Part shown: one piece after another, positions 41,169-49,942 of the stretch
How positions within the stretch are numbered: the first letter of the stretch is position 1
How the letters are laid out: every line of letters starts with the position of its first letter
From: UBA2965 sp036526135
GTDB taxonomy: Bacteria; Pseudomonadota; Gammaproteobacteria; Pseudomonadales; Azotimanducaceae
Direction: 5' to 3'
Assembly: GCA_036526135.1 (NCBI GenBank)
Contig: DATCZA010000050.1
Span: 1 to 53,078, forward strand
Length of the DNA: 53,078 nt
Made by a program: the position numbers and the translations under genes
Notes under the pieces: generated by a model
Told to the model about the DNA's origin: nothing
The model's database searches: none
Seen by the model: only the letters and a program-made list of their open reading frames with translations

Positions 41169-42560
41169 TCAGGCGTCGCTGAGATACTCCTGCATGTGGG
41201 CGGACTCCAGCGCCATCCGCTTGGCCTTGTCGATGTCGTAGTGCATGCGCGACACGATCCGTTGCGCGTAGAGGCCGCCGCCGGCCTGGATGTTGGTCAC
41301 GGCGTTCCACCCGCCCAGCGCGTCGGCGGTCATGTCGCGAATGGCGTGGAAGAGCCGGGTGCGGTAAACGCCGTCCACCTCCTGCGTCGTGCCCATGTAC
41401 TTGCGGATCAGATGTCCCGTCTTCTCGTTCTCCAGGTCGGCCATGCCCGGCGCGGTGAGGATGCTGCCACCGGCGATGTCGTGGAGATGACGGACCATGG
41501 CGGACCAGTTGGCGGCCCCGTGATACTTTCCCACGTTGGTGTAAAGCTCGTTCGGGAACGCCGCGCCGTCCGAGGTGATGCTGCAGTTGTCGATGGCGGC
41601 CTCGAGGCTCGCGCGGATGAGGGTGGCGTTGATCATCATCTCGGAGATCTTCTCCTTGATGTGCCCCGTGCGCTCCAGCCCGTTTGCCTCGCAGATGAGC
41701 TGCGCAAATCCCACCAGCCGGTCGTAGCTCGACGCCATAGACGCCAGGCCGCCGAGCCGTTCCCACAGGCCCAGGGAGTGGGCGAACACGGCGGCGAACT
41801 CGGGGGGGCCGTCCAGGAACACCCGCTCGTCGGGCACGAACACGTCGTCGAAGATCACGAAGCCCTCGGGCGTGTGGTGTGATCCGGAGATCGGAAAGTC
41901 GCGCTTGTCCTCGTGTCGTGGGGCATAGGTGGTGTTCACGATCTTAACCCCCGGCGCGTTGACGGGAACCATGCATGCCACGGCGTAGTCGTCCTCGCCG
42001 GGCTTCATGGACTTGGTCGGGATGGTCATCAGCTCGTGGCCCATGGAGGCTGCCGAGATGTGCAGCTTGGCCCCCCGGATGACCACGCCGTCGGCCCGTC
42101 GCTCGATGACGCGCACGTAGGCGTCGGGGTCGTCCTGCTTGCCCGGTGGCCGGCTGCGGTCGCCCTTGGCGTCGGTGATGCACTGGGTGATGCGCAGGTC
42201 TTTGCGCTGAACGTCGCGGACGTACTCGCGGATGCGCCGCGCGTTATCGGGCAGCTGCGCTTCGATCCGGTCCGCCGCGGTCAGCAGCGTCATGATGGAG
42301 GCGTAGGTGACGTGGGTCAGCAGATCCACGGTCTCGTGGAGCTCCACCTGCTCGCGCAGCTCGACCGCGGAGCCGGGCACCTTCATGAAGGCGCCAACCG
42401 CGTCCGGGGCGGGATCGTAGAAGCGGTCGTAGCCGCTGGCCGCTGACTCCACGGTGATCCCGAGGATCGGGTGGTTGGGCAGGTCGTCCACCTGCTTACC
42501 CTCGAAGAACGTCTCGCGCCCGTCGTTCAGTGAGGCGCGATACTCGTCGCCGGTCATCAT
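41169..42560 (-). CDS. 4-hydroxyphenylacetate 3-hydroxylase/AbfD-fold protein without the AbfD cluster ligands
   Basis: A 463-residue acyl-CoA-dehydrogenase-like fold of the HpaB/4-hydroxybutyryl-CoA dehydratase superfamily. MTGDEYRASLNDGRETFFEG is the family start; the middle resembles AbfD most (DAKGDRSRPPGKQDDPD, VVIRGAKLH, IPTKSM, VFVPDERVFLDGP). AbfD binds a [4Fe-4S] cluster through three Cys and one His; the aligned segments here read HVTYASIM and LWERLGGLAS, with none of those residues. A flavin-only hydroxylase or lyase is more likely than a dehydratase. Start ATG 42560 has GGGGA upstream. It follows the halohydrin-dehalogenase-like gene by 44 bp. Confidence 0.85.
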   Translation of the reverse strand: MMTGDEYRASLNDGRETFFEGKQVDDLPNHPILGITVESAASGYDRFYDPAPDAVGAFMKVPGSAVELREQVELHETVDLLTHVTYASIMTLLTAADRIEAQLPDNARRIREYVRDVQRKDLRITQCITDAKGDRSRPPGKQDDPDAYVRVIERRADGVVIRGAKLHISAASMGHELMTIPTKSMKPGEDDYAVACMVPVNAPGVKIVNTTYAPRHEDKRDFPISGSHHTPEGFVIFDDVFVPDERVFLDGPPEFAAVFAHSLGLWERLGGLASMASSYDRLVGFAQLICEANGLERTGHIKEKISEMMINATLIRASLEAAIDNCSITSDGAAFPNELYTNVGKYHGAANWSAMVRHLHDIAGGSILTAPGMADLENEKTGHLIRKYMGTTQEVDGVYRTRLFHAIRDMTADALGGWNAVTNIQAGGGLYAQRIVSRMHYDIDKAKRMALESAHMQEYLSDA

Positions 42561-42604
42561 CTGGCAATCCCCCTCAAGCCCAACGCGAAGGATGGTAAAT
42601 GAGC

Positions 42605-43291
42605 CTAGCGTTGAACCCAACCGCCGCTGAAGGGAATGGCCTGGCCGACGAAGAAGTCGCTCTCGTCGCTGGCCAGGAACAGCGCGAACTGCGCATCCTC
42701 CCGGGCGGTGGCCAGCCTGCCGAGCGGCACCTGGCGCTTGAGTGATCGCTGGAACGACTCCTTGGCCGTCAGCTCCGGCGGGTAGTAGACGGGGTTCTCC
42801 ACGTAGTTCTGGGCGATGAGGTTGACCTGGACGTTGAGCGGCGCAACCTCCACGCCCACCGCCTGCACGTAGCCCACCTGGGCGGCGCGGGCGGCGCTGT
42901 AGGCGGCGACGGTCTTCAGCCCCCGCAGCGCCGTGGCGCTCCCGTAGACGATGATCTTGCCGGATTGGCGGTCCTGCATCTGCGGCAGAACCGCGCGGGT
43001 CAGGCGATGCAGGGGGTGAACCATGGTGTCGAAGACGGTTGCCCAGGCCTCGTCGTCGATGGCCGTGGCGGGCGTGCCGCTGAAGTTGGGCCCGGCCAGG
43101 TTGGCGATCAGCACGTCGACCCGGCCGGCCTCGTGGACAAGGGCCTCGCACGCGCCCGCCGGTCTGAGGTCCCGGGCGTCGGCGATGATCTGCGCGCCGT
43201 GGCTGGCGAACAGCTCGGCCGTGGCTGGCCCCATGTAGTCGTCGGCCTGGGTGATGAGCACCCGTTTGCCCGTGAGTCGCCGTCCGGTCAT
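42605..43291 (-). CDS. Halohydrin dehalogenase-like SDR-fold protein
   Basis: A 228-residue protein that looks like an SDR but lacks the coenzyme motif and catalytic Lys. Instead T14-X4-Y19-X-G21 and S118-X12-Y131-X3-R135 fit the two motifs that define halohydrin dehalogenases (T-X4-F/Y-X-G and S-X12-Y-X3-R), enzymes that interconvert vicinal haloalcohols and epoxides without NAD(P)H. The later QNYVENPVYYPPE also resembles the HheC segment around its PNY. ATG 43291 has GAGCGAGGAAA upstream. First gene of a two-gene operon with the HpaB-like gene; divergent from livH. A degenerate SDR with another role is the alternative. Confidence 0.75.
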   Translation of the reverse strand: MTGRRLTGKRVLITQADDYMGPATAELFASHGAQIIADARDLRPAGACEALVHEAGRVDVLIANLAGPNFSGTPATAIDDEAWATVFDTMVHPLHRLTRAVLPQMQDRQSGKIIVYGSATALRGLKTVAAYSAARAAQVGYVQAVGVEVAPLNVQVNLIAQNYVENPVYYPPELTAKESFQRSLKRQVPLGRLATAREDAQFALFLASDESDFFVGQAIPFSGGWVQR

Positions 43292-43452
43292 TTTCCTCGC
43301 TCCGCTGCCTGATCTCCGGGTGTGCCGTCCATTCTGCCCGGAGCGGGTCCTGGCGGGAATGGCGCTGGCACGGATCCGAGATGACAAAGCAGCCGTCGAT
43401 TCGGACAATAGGCGTCCGAGGGGATCAAAAACCAAAACGCGCCAGCCAAGAC

Positions 43453-44325
43453 GTGGAAGTTCTGCAGTTGCTAATCAGCGGAGTGTCGCAGGGGTGCGTC
43501 TATGGATTGATCGCCCTGGGGTTCGTGCTGATCTACAAGGCCACGGAGATGGTCAATTTCGCCCAGGGCGACGTCATGATGCTCGGCGCGTTCCTGGCCT
43601 TCGCCCTGATCAACCTCATGGAGCTTCCCTTTCTGTGGGGCTTCATGGGCGCGCTCGCGGCCATGGCCGTGGTGGGGGTGCTGCTCGAGCGGCTGCTGCT
43701 GCGTCCGATGATCGGCGAGCCGCACTTCGCCGTGCTCATGCTCACCATCGGGCTCGGTTTCATCCTGCGCGCCGTGGCCGGCGCCATCTGGGGCAACGAG
43801 CCTCGTGCCCTGCACACGCCGTATGGGGGAGAAGTGCTGCGCTTCGGTGACCTGGTGGTCGGTTACGAGAACATCGTGATCATCGTCGGCACCGCCGTGC
43901 TGTGCGGCCTGCTTTTCGCCTTCTTCCGCTTTACCCGGGTGGGTGTCGCCATGCAGGCCGCTTCCCAGAACCAGCTCGCCGCTTACTACGTGGGCATTCC
44001 GGTCAAGCGCATCTACTCCCTTGTCTGGGCTCTGTCGGCGACCATCGCCGCGTGCGCGGGCGTACTCATCGCGCCCGTCACGCTGATTGACCCTCTGATG
44101 GGGAGCTTCCTGGGCATCAAAGCGTTCGCGGCGGCGATCGTTGGCGGTTTCGGCAGCCTTCCCGGCGCCATTCTAGGCGGTCTTCTGGTGGGCATCACGG
44201 AGCAGTTCGTCGGGCTCTATTTTCCGCCGGGATTCGCCGATGTGAGCGCCTACGTGCTGCTGCTCGTCATGCTCATGATCCGGCCCGAAGGGCTCTTCGC
44301 GACCATGCAGCGCAAGAAGGTCTGA
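43453..44325 (+). CDS. livH: Branched-chain amino acid-type ABC permease LivH
   Basis: A 290-residue inner-membrane permease of an HAAT importer. The start QLLISGVSQGCVYGLIALGFVLIYKATEMVNFAQGD and the later GIKAFAAAIVGGFGSLPGA are LivH hallmarks. The frame is open to 43381, but the GTG at 43453 puts the first helix where the family has it; no strong ribosome-binding site helps. The ligand is probably not a branched-chain amino acid, because an acyl-CoA ligase sits in the same cluster. Confidence 0.9.
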   Translation: MEVLQLLISGVSQGCVYGLIALGFVLIYKATEMVNFAQGDVMMLGAFLAFALINLMELPFLWGFMGALAAMAVVGVLLERLLLRPMIGEPHFAVLMLTIGLGFILRAVAGAIWGNEPRALHTPYGGEVLRFGDLVVGYENIVIIVGTAVLCGLLFAFFRFTRVGVAMQAASQNQLAAYYVGIPVKRIYSLVWALSATIAACAGVLIAPVTLIDPLMGSFLGIKAFAAAIVGGFGSLPGAILGGLLVGITEQFVGLYFPPGFADVSAYVLLLVMLMIRPEGLFATMQRKKV

Positions 44326-44329
44326 GGCC

Positions 44330-45406
44330 GTGCGTTTCATCCGCAAGACCCACTACGTTCAGGACGTCGACCTGATCAAGCATCCGGGGCAGCGCTTCTG
44401 GTACGGGCTGCTCGCCATCGTTCTCGTCCTCGCGCCCCTGGGGCTCGACCGGTTCTACCTGGGCGAGCTGTCTCTCGTTTTCATCTACGCCATCGCCGGC
44501 ATCGGGCTGATGCTGCTGGTGGGGTACACGGGCCTCGTGAGCCTGGGCCATGCGGCCTTTCTGGCCGTGGGCGCGTACTGCCATTCGTGGCTGCTGGGCA
44601 ACGGCGTGCCTCTGCCCCTGGCAATGGTTGCGGCGACCCTGGTCACCGCCGGCGTCGGCGCGGTGGTCGGCGTGCCCGCCCTGCGGATGACGGGCATTTA
44701 CCTGGCCGTGGCGACCCTCGCCCTGGCCGTGATCGTCGAGAAGGTGCTGGAGAAATGGGAGACGGTGACCGGCGGCCTGCGTGGCCTGCCCGTGCCCAAG
44801 GCTCAGTTTCTCGGCTTCGACCTCGGCGCTCCGGCCAACTTCTACTATCTGTGTCTTGGGGTGCTTGCGCTCGGTCTGCTGGCGGCGATGAACCTGCTGC
44901 GCAGCCCTACGGGCCGGGCCATGGTCGCCGTGCGGGACTCCGAAACCTCGGCCCAGAGCATGGGCATTCACATCAACCGCATCAAGGGGCTGGCCTTCGC
45001 CCTGTCGGCCGGCTTCACGGGTCTTGCGGGCGCGCTGTTTGCGCACCGGATTGGCTACCTCTTTCCGGACTCGTTCACCGTGCTCACCTCCATTCAGCTG
45101 CTGCTGATGGTCGTCGTGGGCGGCCTCGGCTCGCTGCACGGGGTCGTGTTCGGGGCCATCTTCATCGGCCTGCTGCCCCAGGGCATCGCCCTGTTCAGGG
45201 ACGTGGTGCCGCCGGCGATCGCCCAGATACCGGGGCTGGAGCCCGGCATATTCGGCCTCATTCTCGTGCTCTTCCTGATATTCGAACCGCTGGGTATATA
45301 CGGCCGCTGGGTCAAGATCCGCCTTTTCTTCGAGGAGTTTCCGCTCTATCGGCGGGCGACCTACAAGCGGCAGAAGACCTATCTGCGCACGGAGCGATTG
45401 CGGTGA
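44330..45406 (+). CDS. livM: Branched-chain amino acid-type ABC permease LivM
   Basis: A 358-residue partner permease. LSLVFIYAIAGIGLMLLVGYTGLVSLGHAAFLAVGAY is the LivM signature region and AMNLLRSPTGRAMVAVRDSE the conserved cytoplasmic loop. An N-terminal extension of about 30 polar residues (FIRKTHYVQDVDLIKHPGQ) precedes the first helix and a basic 35-residue tail follows the last; both are common in the clade linked to acyl-CoA ligases. GTG start four bases after the livH stop, and GTGA overlap with livG. Confidence 0.93.
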   Translation: MRFIRKTHYVQDVDLIKHPGQRFWYGLLAIVLVLAPLGLDRFYLGELSLVFIYAIAGIGLMLLVGYTGLVSLGHAAFLAVGAYCHSWLLGNGVPLPLAMVAATLVTAGVGAVVGVPALRMTGIYLAVATLALAVIVEKVLEKWETVTGGLRGLPVPKAQFLGFDLGAPANFYYLCLGVLALGLLAAMNLLRSPTGRAMVAVRDSETSAQSMGIHINRIKGLAFALSAGFTGLAGALFAHRIGYLFPDSFTVLTSIQLLLMVVVGGLGSLHGVVFGAIFIGLLPQGIALFRDVVPPAIAQIPGLEPGIFGLILVLFLIFEPLGIYGRWVKIRLFFEEFPLYRRATYKRQKTYLRTERLR

Positions 45407-46161
45407 GCCTTTTTGCCGCGGAGGACGTCGCGGTGAGCTTCGGCGGCATCAAGGCCGTGCACGACCTTTCCTTTGCCGTGGAAGACGGCGAGGTGTTCAG
45501 CATCGTAGGCCCCAACGGCGCGGGCAAAACGACGATCTTCAACCTCATCAGCCGAATCTACGACGTGGACCAGGGGTCCCTTGCCTTCGACGGCACAGAG
45601 ATCACCAGATTGCCGGCCCACGCCGTTGCCGAGCTCGGCGTCGCGCGCACGTTCCAGAACACCGAGCTGTTCGAGCAGGAAACGGTGCTGAAAAATCTGC
45701 TGATCGGCTGTCACGTCCATCGACGTTCCGGCCTGCTTGCCGACATTCTCTTTCTGCCGTCCGTGAAGGCCCAGGAGCTGACTTTTCGCAAGCGGGTGGA
45801 GGACGTCATCGATCTGCTGGATCTGCAGAGCTACCGTGATCAGGTGATCGGCAATCTTCCCTATGGCGTTCGCAAGATGGTGGAGATCGCCAGGGCGCTG
45901 TGCCTGGGCCCGAAGCTGCTGCTGCTGGACGAGCCTTCGTCCGGTCTCAACCCGGAGGAGACCGAGGACCTCTCCTTCTGGCTGGAGGACATCAACAACG
46001 ATCTCGGCATCACCATCATCATGGTGGAGCACGACATGAATCTCGTCTCCCGCGCTTCGGACCGGGTCATGGCGCTGGCGGACGGGGCGCTGCTGACCAT
46101 CGGGTCTCCGGCCGACGTCCAGCAGCACCCGGACGTCCTGCGGGCGTACCTGGGGGATTGA
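45403..46161 (+). CDS. livG: ABC transporter ATP-binding protein LivG
   Basis: A 252-residue ATPase with Walker A GPNGAGKTT, Walker B LLLLDEPSSGLNPEE and a switch His in MVEHDMNLV. The signature motif reads LPYGVRKMVEIARAL, a Liv-subfamily variant. GTG start overlapping the livM stop by four bases (GTGA); the longer open frame is a shadow of livM. Works with LivF to drive the permease pair. Confidence 0.94.
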   Translation: MSLFAAEDVAVSFGGIKAVHDLSFAVEDGEVFSIVGPNGAGKTTIFNLISRIYDVDQGSLAFDGTEITRLPAHAVAELGVARTFQNTELFEQETVLKNLLIGCHVHRRSGLLADILFLPSVKAQELTFRKRVEDVIDLLDLQSYRDQVIGNLPYGVRKMVEIARALCLGPKLLLLDEPSSGLNPEETEDLSFWLEDINNDLGITIIMVEHDMNLVSRASDRVMALADGALLTIGSPADVQQHPDVLRAYLGD

Positions 46162-46163
46162 CC

Positions 46164-46931
46164 GTGGACGCGATGCTCGAGCTCAAGAACGTGGAGACCT
46201 ATTACGGCCCCATCATGGCCATCCGCGGCGTCAGCATGGAGGTTCCCGAGGGCAAGATCGTCTCCCTGCTCGGTGCCAACGGCGCCGGCAAGACCACCGT
46301 GCTCAAGACCATCAGCGGCGCCATGGATCCTCAGAAGGGCACCATCACCTACCAGGGCGAGCCGATCCAGGCTCGTGACCCGGACTGGGTGGCGCGCCGC
46401 GGCATCGCGCACGTCCCGGAAGGCCGCGAGGTCTTCCCCTTTCTCTGCGTTGAGGACAACCTGCGCATGGGCGCGTTCTCCCGCCGGGACGCCGAGATCG
46501 GCGACGACATCGAGCTGGTGTACGGCTATTTTCCCGTTCTCAAGGAGCTCGCGAGGCAGCAGGCCGAGTACCTGTCCGGCGGGCAGCAGCAGATGCTCGC
46601 CATCGGCAGGGCGCTCATGCTGCGGCCGCGGCTGATGCTGCTCGATGAGCCGTCACTCGGGCTGTCGCCCCGGCTTGTCGCGGAGATCGCAGAGATCATC
46701 GTCCGCCTCAATCGCGAGCAGGCCGTGACCATGCTGCTGGTCGAGCAGAACGCGAAGATGGCCCTGGACATCGGCGACTACGGCTACGTCATGGAGATCG
46801 GCCGCATCGTCATGGAAGACACCTGTGAGCGGCTCAAGAACGCCACGGACATCAAGGAGTTCTACCTCGGCATGAAAGACGAGGGCGTGCGTGGCCGGCG
46901 CCGCTGGAAGCAGAGGAAGACTTGGCGATGA
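46164..46931 (+). CDS. livF: ABC transporter ATP-binding protein LivF
   Basis: A 255-residue ATPase with Walker A GANGAGKTT, the canonical signature LSGGQQQMLAIGRAL, Walker B LMLLDEPSLGLSP and VEQNAKMAL. The start is GTG 46164 with GGGGG seven bases upstream, two bases after the livG stop; ATG 46173 is an alternative. A basic tail VRGRRRWKQRKTWR extends beyond the usual end of LivF. The stop overlaps the ligase ATG (ATGA). Confidence 0.94.
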   Translation: MDAMLELKNVETYYGPIMAIRGVSMEVPEGKIVSLLGANGAGKTTVLKTISGAMDPQKGTITYQGEPIQARDPDWVARRGIAHVPEGREVFPFLCVEDNLRMGAFSRRDAEIGDDIELVYGYFPVLKELARQQAEYLSGGQQQMLAIGRALMLRPRLMLLDEPSLGLSPRLVAEIAEIIVRLNREQAVTMLLVEQNAKMALDIGDYGYVMEIGRIVMEDTCERLKNATDIKEFYLGMKDEGVRGRRRWKQRKTWR

Positions 46932-48742
46932 GCCCGCAGATCATCGACGGCTGCGCGACGGTTGCCCGGCTCTTCTGGAAGCGCGCCACGGACCTGCCCG
47001 ACAAGATCGCCCTGCGCGAGAAGGACTTCGGGATCTGGAACGAGTACACCTGGGGCGACTGGGGCGAGCAGGCCCGGCTGGTGGGTCTGGGGTTGAAAGC
47101 CCTGGGCCTGAAGCGGGGCGACGTCTGCTCCATCGCGACCGACGTCAACAAGGAGTGGCTTTTCGCCGATCACGGCGTGATCGGCGTGGGCGGCATCGTC
47201 AACGGCGTCTACCCCACCGATGCGCCGAACCAGGTCGAGTATCTGATCAACGACAGCCGGACGCGTTTCTATTTTGCCGAGGACGAGGAGCAGCTCGACA
47301 AGGTGCTCGAGGTCCGCGGCAACACGCCGACGCTGGAGAAGATCATCATCTTCGACATGGAGGGGCTGCGCACGTTCTCCGACGAGCAGTGCATGAGCTT
47401 CGATGCGCTGCTCGCGCTCGGTCGCGAGTACGGCGAGCAGCACCCCGGGCTGTGGGAGCAGGAGATCGAGGCTGCCGAGGCGGAGGACCTGCTCATCCTG
47501 ACCTACACCTCCGGGACCACGGGCAATCCCAAGGGCGCGATGATCAGTAACCGCAACATGATCTTCATGATGCGGAACCTTCAGCGCATGTACGGCATTA
47601 CCTCGGCCGACGAGCAGCTGGGGTTCCTGCCCACGGCTCATGTGGCGGCCCAGATGTTCTACAACTTCGCGGTGATCGAGTCGTGCTCCGTGATCAATCT
47701 GGTCGAGGAGCTCGAGACCACGGACAGGGATCAGCAGGAGATCGCGCCTACCATTCATTTCGCGGTGCCGCGCGTCTGGGAGAAGAAGCACTCGCTGGTG
47801 ACGATCAAGCTCAAGGAGGGGACCGTGCTGGGGCGGTGGGCCTACGATCTCGCCATGCGCATCGCAACGCCCCTGGCCCATGCCCGCCAGCGTGGCGAAA
47901 CCCCGTCTTGGATATCGCGCCTGTTGTACCGCGCCGTCGATCCCCTGGTGCTCAAGAACATCCGCGTGCTGCTCGGCATCGACCGCTGCCGTTGGCTCTC
48001 CACCGGCGCAGCACCCATCGCGCCGGAGCTGATCGACTGGTACTGGGCGCTGGGAAGACCCATGTTCGAGGTGTACGGGCAGACCGAATGCACGGGTCTG
48101 GCTACCGCCAACCACCCCGGCGAGGTGCGCATCGGCAGCGTCGGCAAGCCCGGGCAGGAGATCGAGGTGACGTTGTCGGAGGCGGGCGAGATACTGATCC
48201 GCAGCCCGGGCGTCATCTGCGGGTACTGGGAAAACCCCGAAAAGACCGCCGAGACGTTCCGGCAGGGGTGGCTTCACACCGGAGACGTAGGGCGCATCGA
48301 CGAGGACGGGTTCGTCTACGTCGTCGACCGGATGAAGGACATCATCATCACCGCCGGCGGCAAGAACATCACGCCGAGCGAGATCGAGAACCAGCTGAAG
48401 TTCTCGCCCTACATCACAGACGCGGTGGTGGTGGGAGATCGTCGTCCTTACCTGACCTGCCTGATCATGATCGATCACGAGAACGTGACGAAGTATGCTC
48501 AGGACCATGACGTGCCGTTCACCAACTATACGAGCCTGTGCCACGCACGCGAGGTTCAGGATCTCGTGGAGGCCGAGATAGAGAAGGTGAACGCGCGGTT
48601 CGCGCGGGTGGAGACCATCAAGAAGTTCCGGCTCATCGACCAGCTGCTCGACGAGGAAGACGACGAGCTGACGCCGACGATGAAGCTGAAGCGCAAGGTG
48701 GTGCACGAGAAGTATGGCGAGCTCATCGACACCATGTACTGA
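46928..48742 (+). CDS. Long-chain acyl-CoA synthetase/AMP-dependent ligase
   Basis: A 604-residue adenylate-forming enzyme that would activate an imported carboxylic acid to its CoA ester. The P-loop is TYTSGTTGNPKGAM, the A5 motif VYGQTECTG, A7 GWLHTGDVGRID and A8 VDRMKDIIITAGGKNITPSE, as in FadD15-type long-chain ligases. Start ATG 46928 overlaps the livF stop; AGAGGAAG lies upstream. Its place between transporter ATPase and binding-protein genes suggests uptake coupled to thioesterification. Substrate could be a fatty, aromatic or terpenoid acid. Confidence 0.92.
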   Translation: MSPQIIDGCATVARLFWKRATDLPDKIALREKDFGIWNEYTWGDWGEQARLVGLGLKALGLKRGDVCSIATDVNKEWLFADHGVIGVGGIVNGVYPTDAPNQVEYLINDSRTRFYFAEDEEQLDKVLEVRGNTPTLEKIIIFDMEGLRTFSDEQCMSFDALLALGREYGEQHPGLWEQEIEAAEAEDLLILTYTSGTTGNPKGAMISNRNMIFMMRNLQRMYGITSADEQLGFLPTAHVAAQMFYNFAVIESCSVINLVEELETTDRDQQEIAPTIHFAVPRVWEKKHSLVTIKLKEGTVLGRWAYDLAMRIATPLAHARQRGETPSWISRLLYRAVDPLVLKNIRVLLGIDRCRWLSTGAAPIAPELIDWYWALGRPMFEVYGQTECTGLATANHPGEVRIGSVGKPGQEIEVTLSEAGEILIRSPGVICGYWENPEKTAETFRQGWLHTGDVGRIDEDGFVYVVDRMKDIIITAGGKNITPSEIENQLKFSPYITDAVVVGDRRPYLTCLIMIDHENVTKYAQDHDVPFTNYTSLCHAREVQDLVEAEIEKVNARFARVETIKKFRLIDQLLDEEDDELTPTMKLKRKVVHEKYGELIDTMY

Positions 48743-48770
48743 CGCCCGCACGGGCACACTGGAGAGCTGA

Positions 48771-49931
48771 ATGGAAAACGTCTATCGCAACGGCCTCATG
48801 GCGATCTTAAGTCTGCTCCTGCTTGGGGCGTGCGGTGGAGAGGCGACCCAAACGAACGAGGTCGTGTTCGGCGTGCACACCGACCTCTCCGGCCCCACGG
48901 CGATCTGGGGAGTCGGTGCCACCAACGGCGCACGGATGCGCTTCGACGAGGCGAACGCCGCCGGGGGCGTGCATGGCCGCAGCATCCGCTACGTGGTGGA
49001 GGACGCCGGCTATCAGGTTCCCAACGCCATACGGGCCGCCAACAAGCTCATCAACCGTGACCAGGTGCTGGCCATGGTGCTCGCGGTTGGAACGCCGATG
49101 AACAACGCCATCATGATGGAGCAGTTCGAGCAGGGCGTGCCGAACCTCTTTCCCATCAGCGGGGCGCGCTCGATGGTGGAGCCGCTGCACCCTTTGAAGT
49201 TCACCCAGCGGGGCATCTACTACTACGAGGTGCGAGCGGCCATTCGTTACTTCGTCGACAGCCAGGGCAAGCAGTCGGTCTGCGCGATCTATCACGACAC
49301 CGACTACGGGCACGAGATTCTCGAGGCGGTCAACGACCAGCTCGCAGAGATGAACATGGCCCTCGTCGAGTCCGCGGCGCACAAGCCCTCGGAGAGCGAG
49401 TTCACCGCCGCCATCCTGCGGCTGCGCAATGCCGGCTGCGACCTCGTCCTGATGGGAACCGTGCACCGCGACACCATTCTCGTGCTCGACAGCGCGCGCA
49501 AGATGGGCTGGGAAGACGTCGCCTGGGTCGGCAACAACGCAGCCTACGGGCAGGTCATCGCCGACTCGCCGAGCTGCGAAGGCTATTACGCGTTCGTCCA
49601 CATGGCGAAGATTTACGCCGATGACGAGAAAACGCCCGCCGTGCAGGCGTGGTGGGATCATTACGTGGCGCTGTACGACGAGGAACCGGGTCTGGCTGCC
49701 ATGGAAGGCTATCGGGCGGCAGATCTGCTTGTGCTCGCCCTGGAGAAGGCGGGTCCCGATCTCAGCGTAGGGAGCCTCCTTGCCGCGTTAGAGGGCATCA
49801 CGGACTACACGGACCTGTTTGGCTACAACGTATCTTTCGGTCCGGAGAAGCATAGCGGCGCCACGGAGTCCGTGCTTTCTCAGGTCCAGGGCGGTCGCTG
49901 GGTCACGCTCGCCGAGTCCATTTCCTACTAG
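48771..49931 (+). CDS. Substrate-binding lipoprotein of the Liv-type importer
   Basis: A 386-residue type I periplasmic-binding protein. The signal peptide ends in the lipobox LLGAC with Cys21, so it is membrane-anchored rather than free. VVFGVHTDLSGPTAIWG and INRDQVLAMVLAVGTPMN, followed by CAIYHDTDYGHEILE, show the two-lobed LivK-like fold. The ATG follows GGAGAG. It lies 28 bp after the ligase and is the last gene of the cluster, convergent with the BCCT gene. Confidence 0.92.
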   Translation: MENVYRNGLMAILSLLLLGACGGEATQTNEVVFGVHTDLSGPTAIWGVGATNGARMRFDEANAAGGVHGRSIRYVVEDAGYQVPNAIRAANKLINRDQVLAMVLAVGTPMNNAIMMEQFEQGVPNLFPISGARSMVEPLHPLKFTQRGIYYYEVRAAIRYFVDSQGKQSVCAIYHDTDYGHEILEAVNDQLAEMNMALVESAAHKPSESEFTAAILRLRNAGCDLVLMGTVHRDTILVLDSARKMGWEDVAWVGNNAAYGQVIADSPSCEGYYAFVHMAKIYADDEKTPAVQAWWDHYVALYDEEPGLAAMEGYRAADLLVLALEKAGPDLSVGSLLAALEGITDYTDLFGYNVSFGPEKHSGATESVLSQVQGGRWVTLAESISY

Positions 49932-49942
49932 GCTGCCGCCGA

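Noticed and set aside
46862..48757. 631-codon reverse frame opposite the acyl-CoA ligase
   Set aside because: High-GC antisense frame; the forward strand carries every adenylate-forming motif in order.
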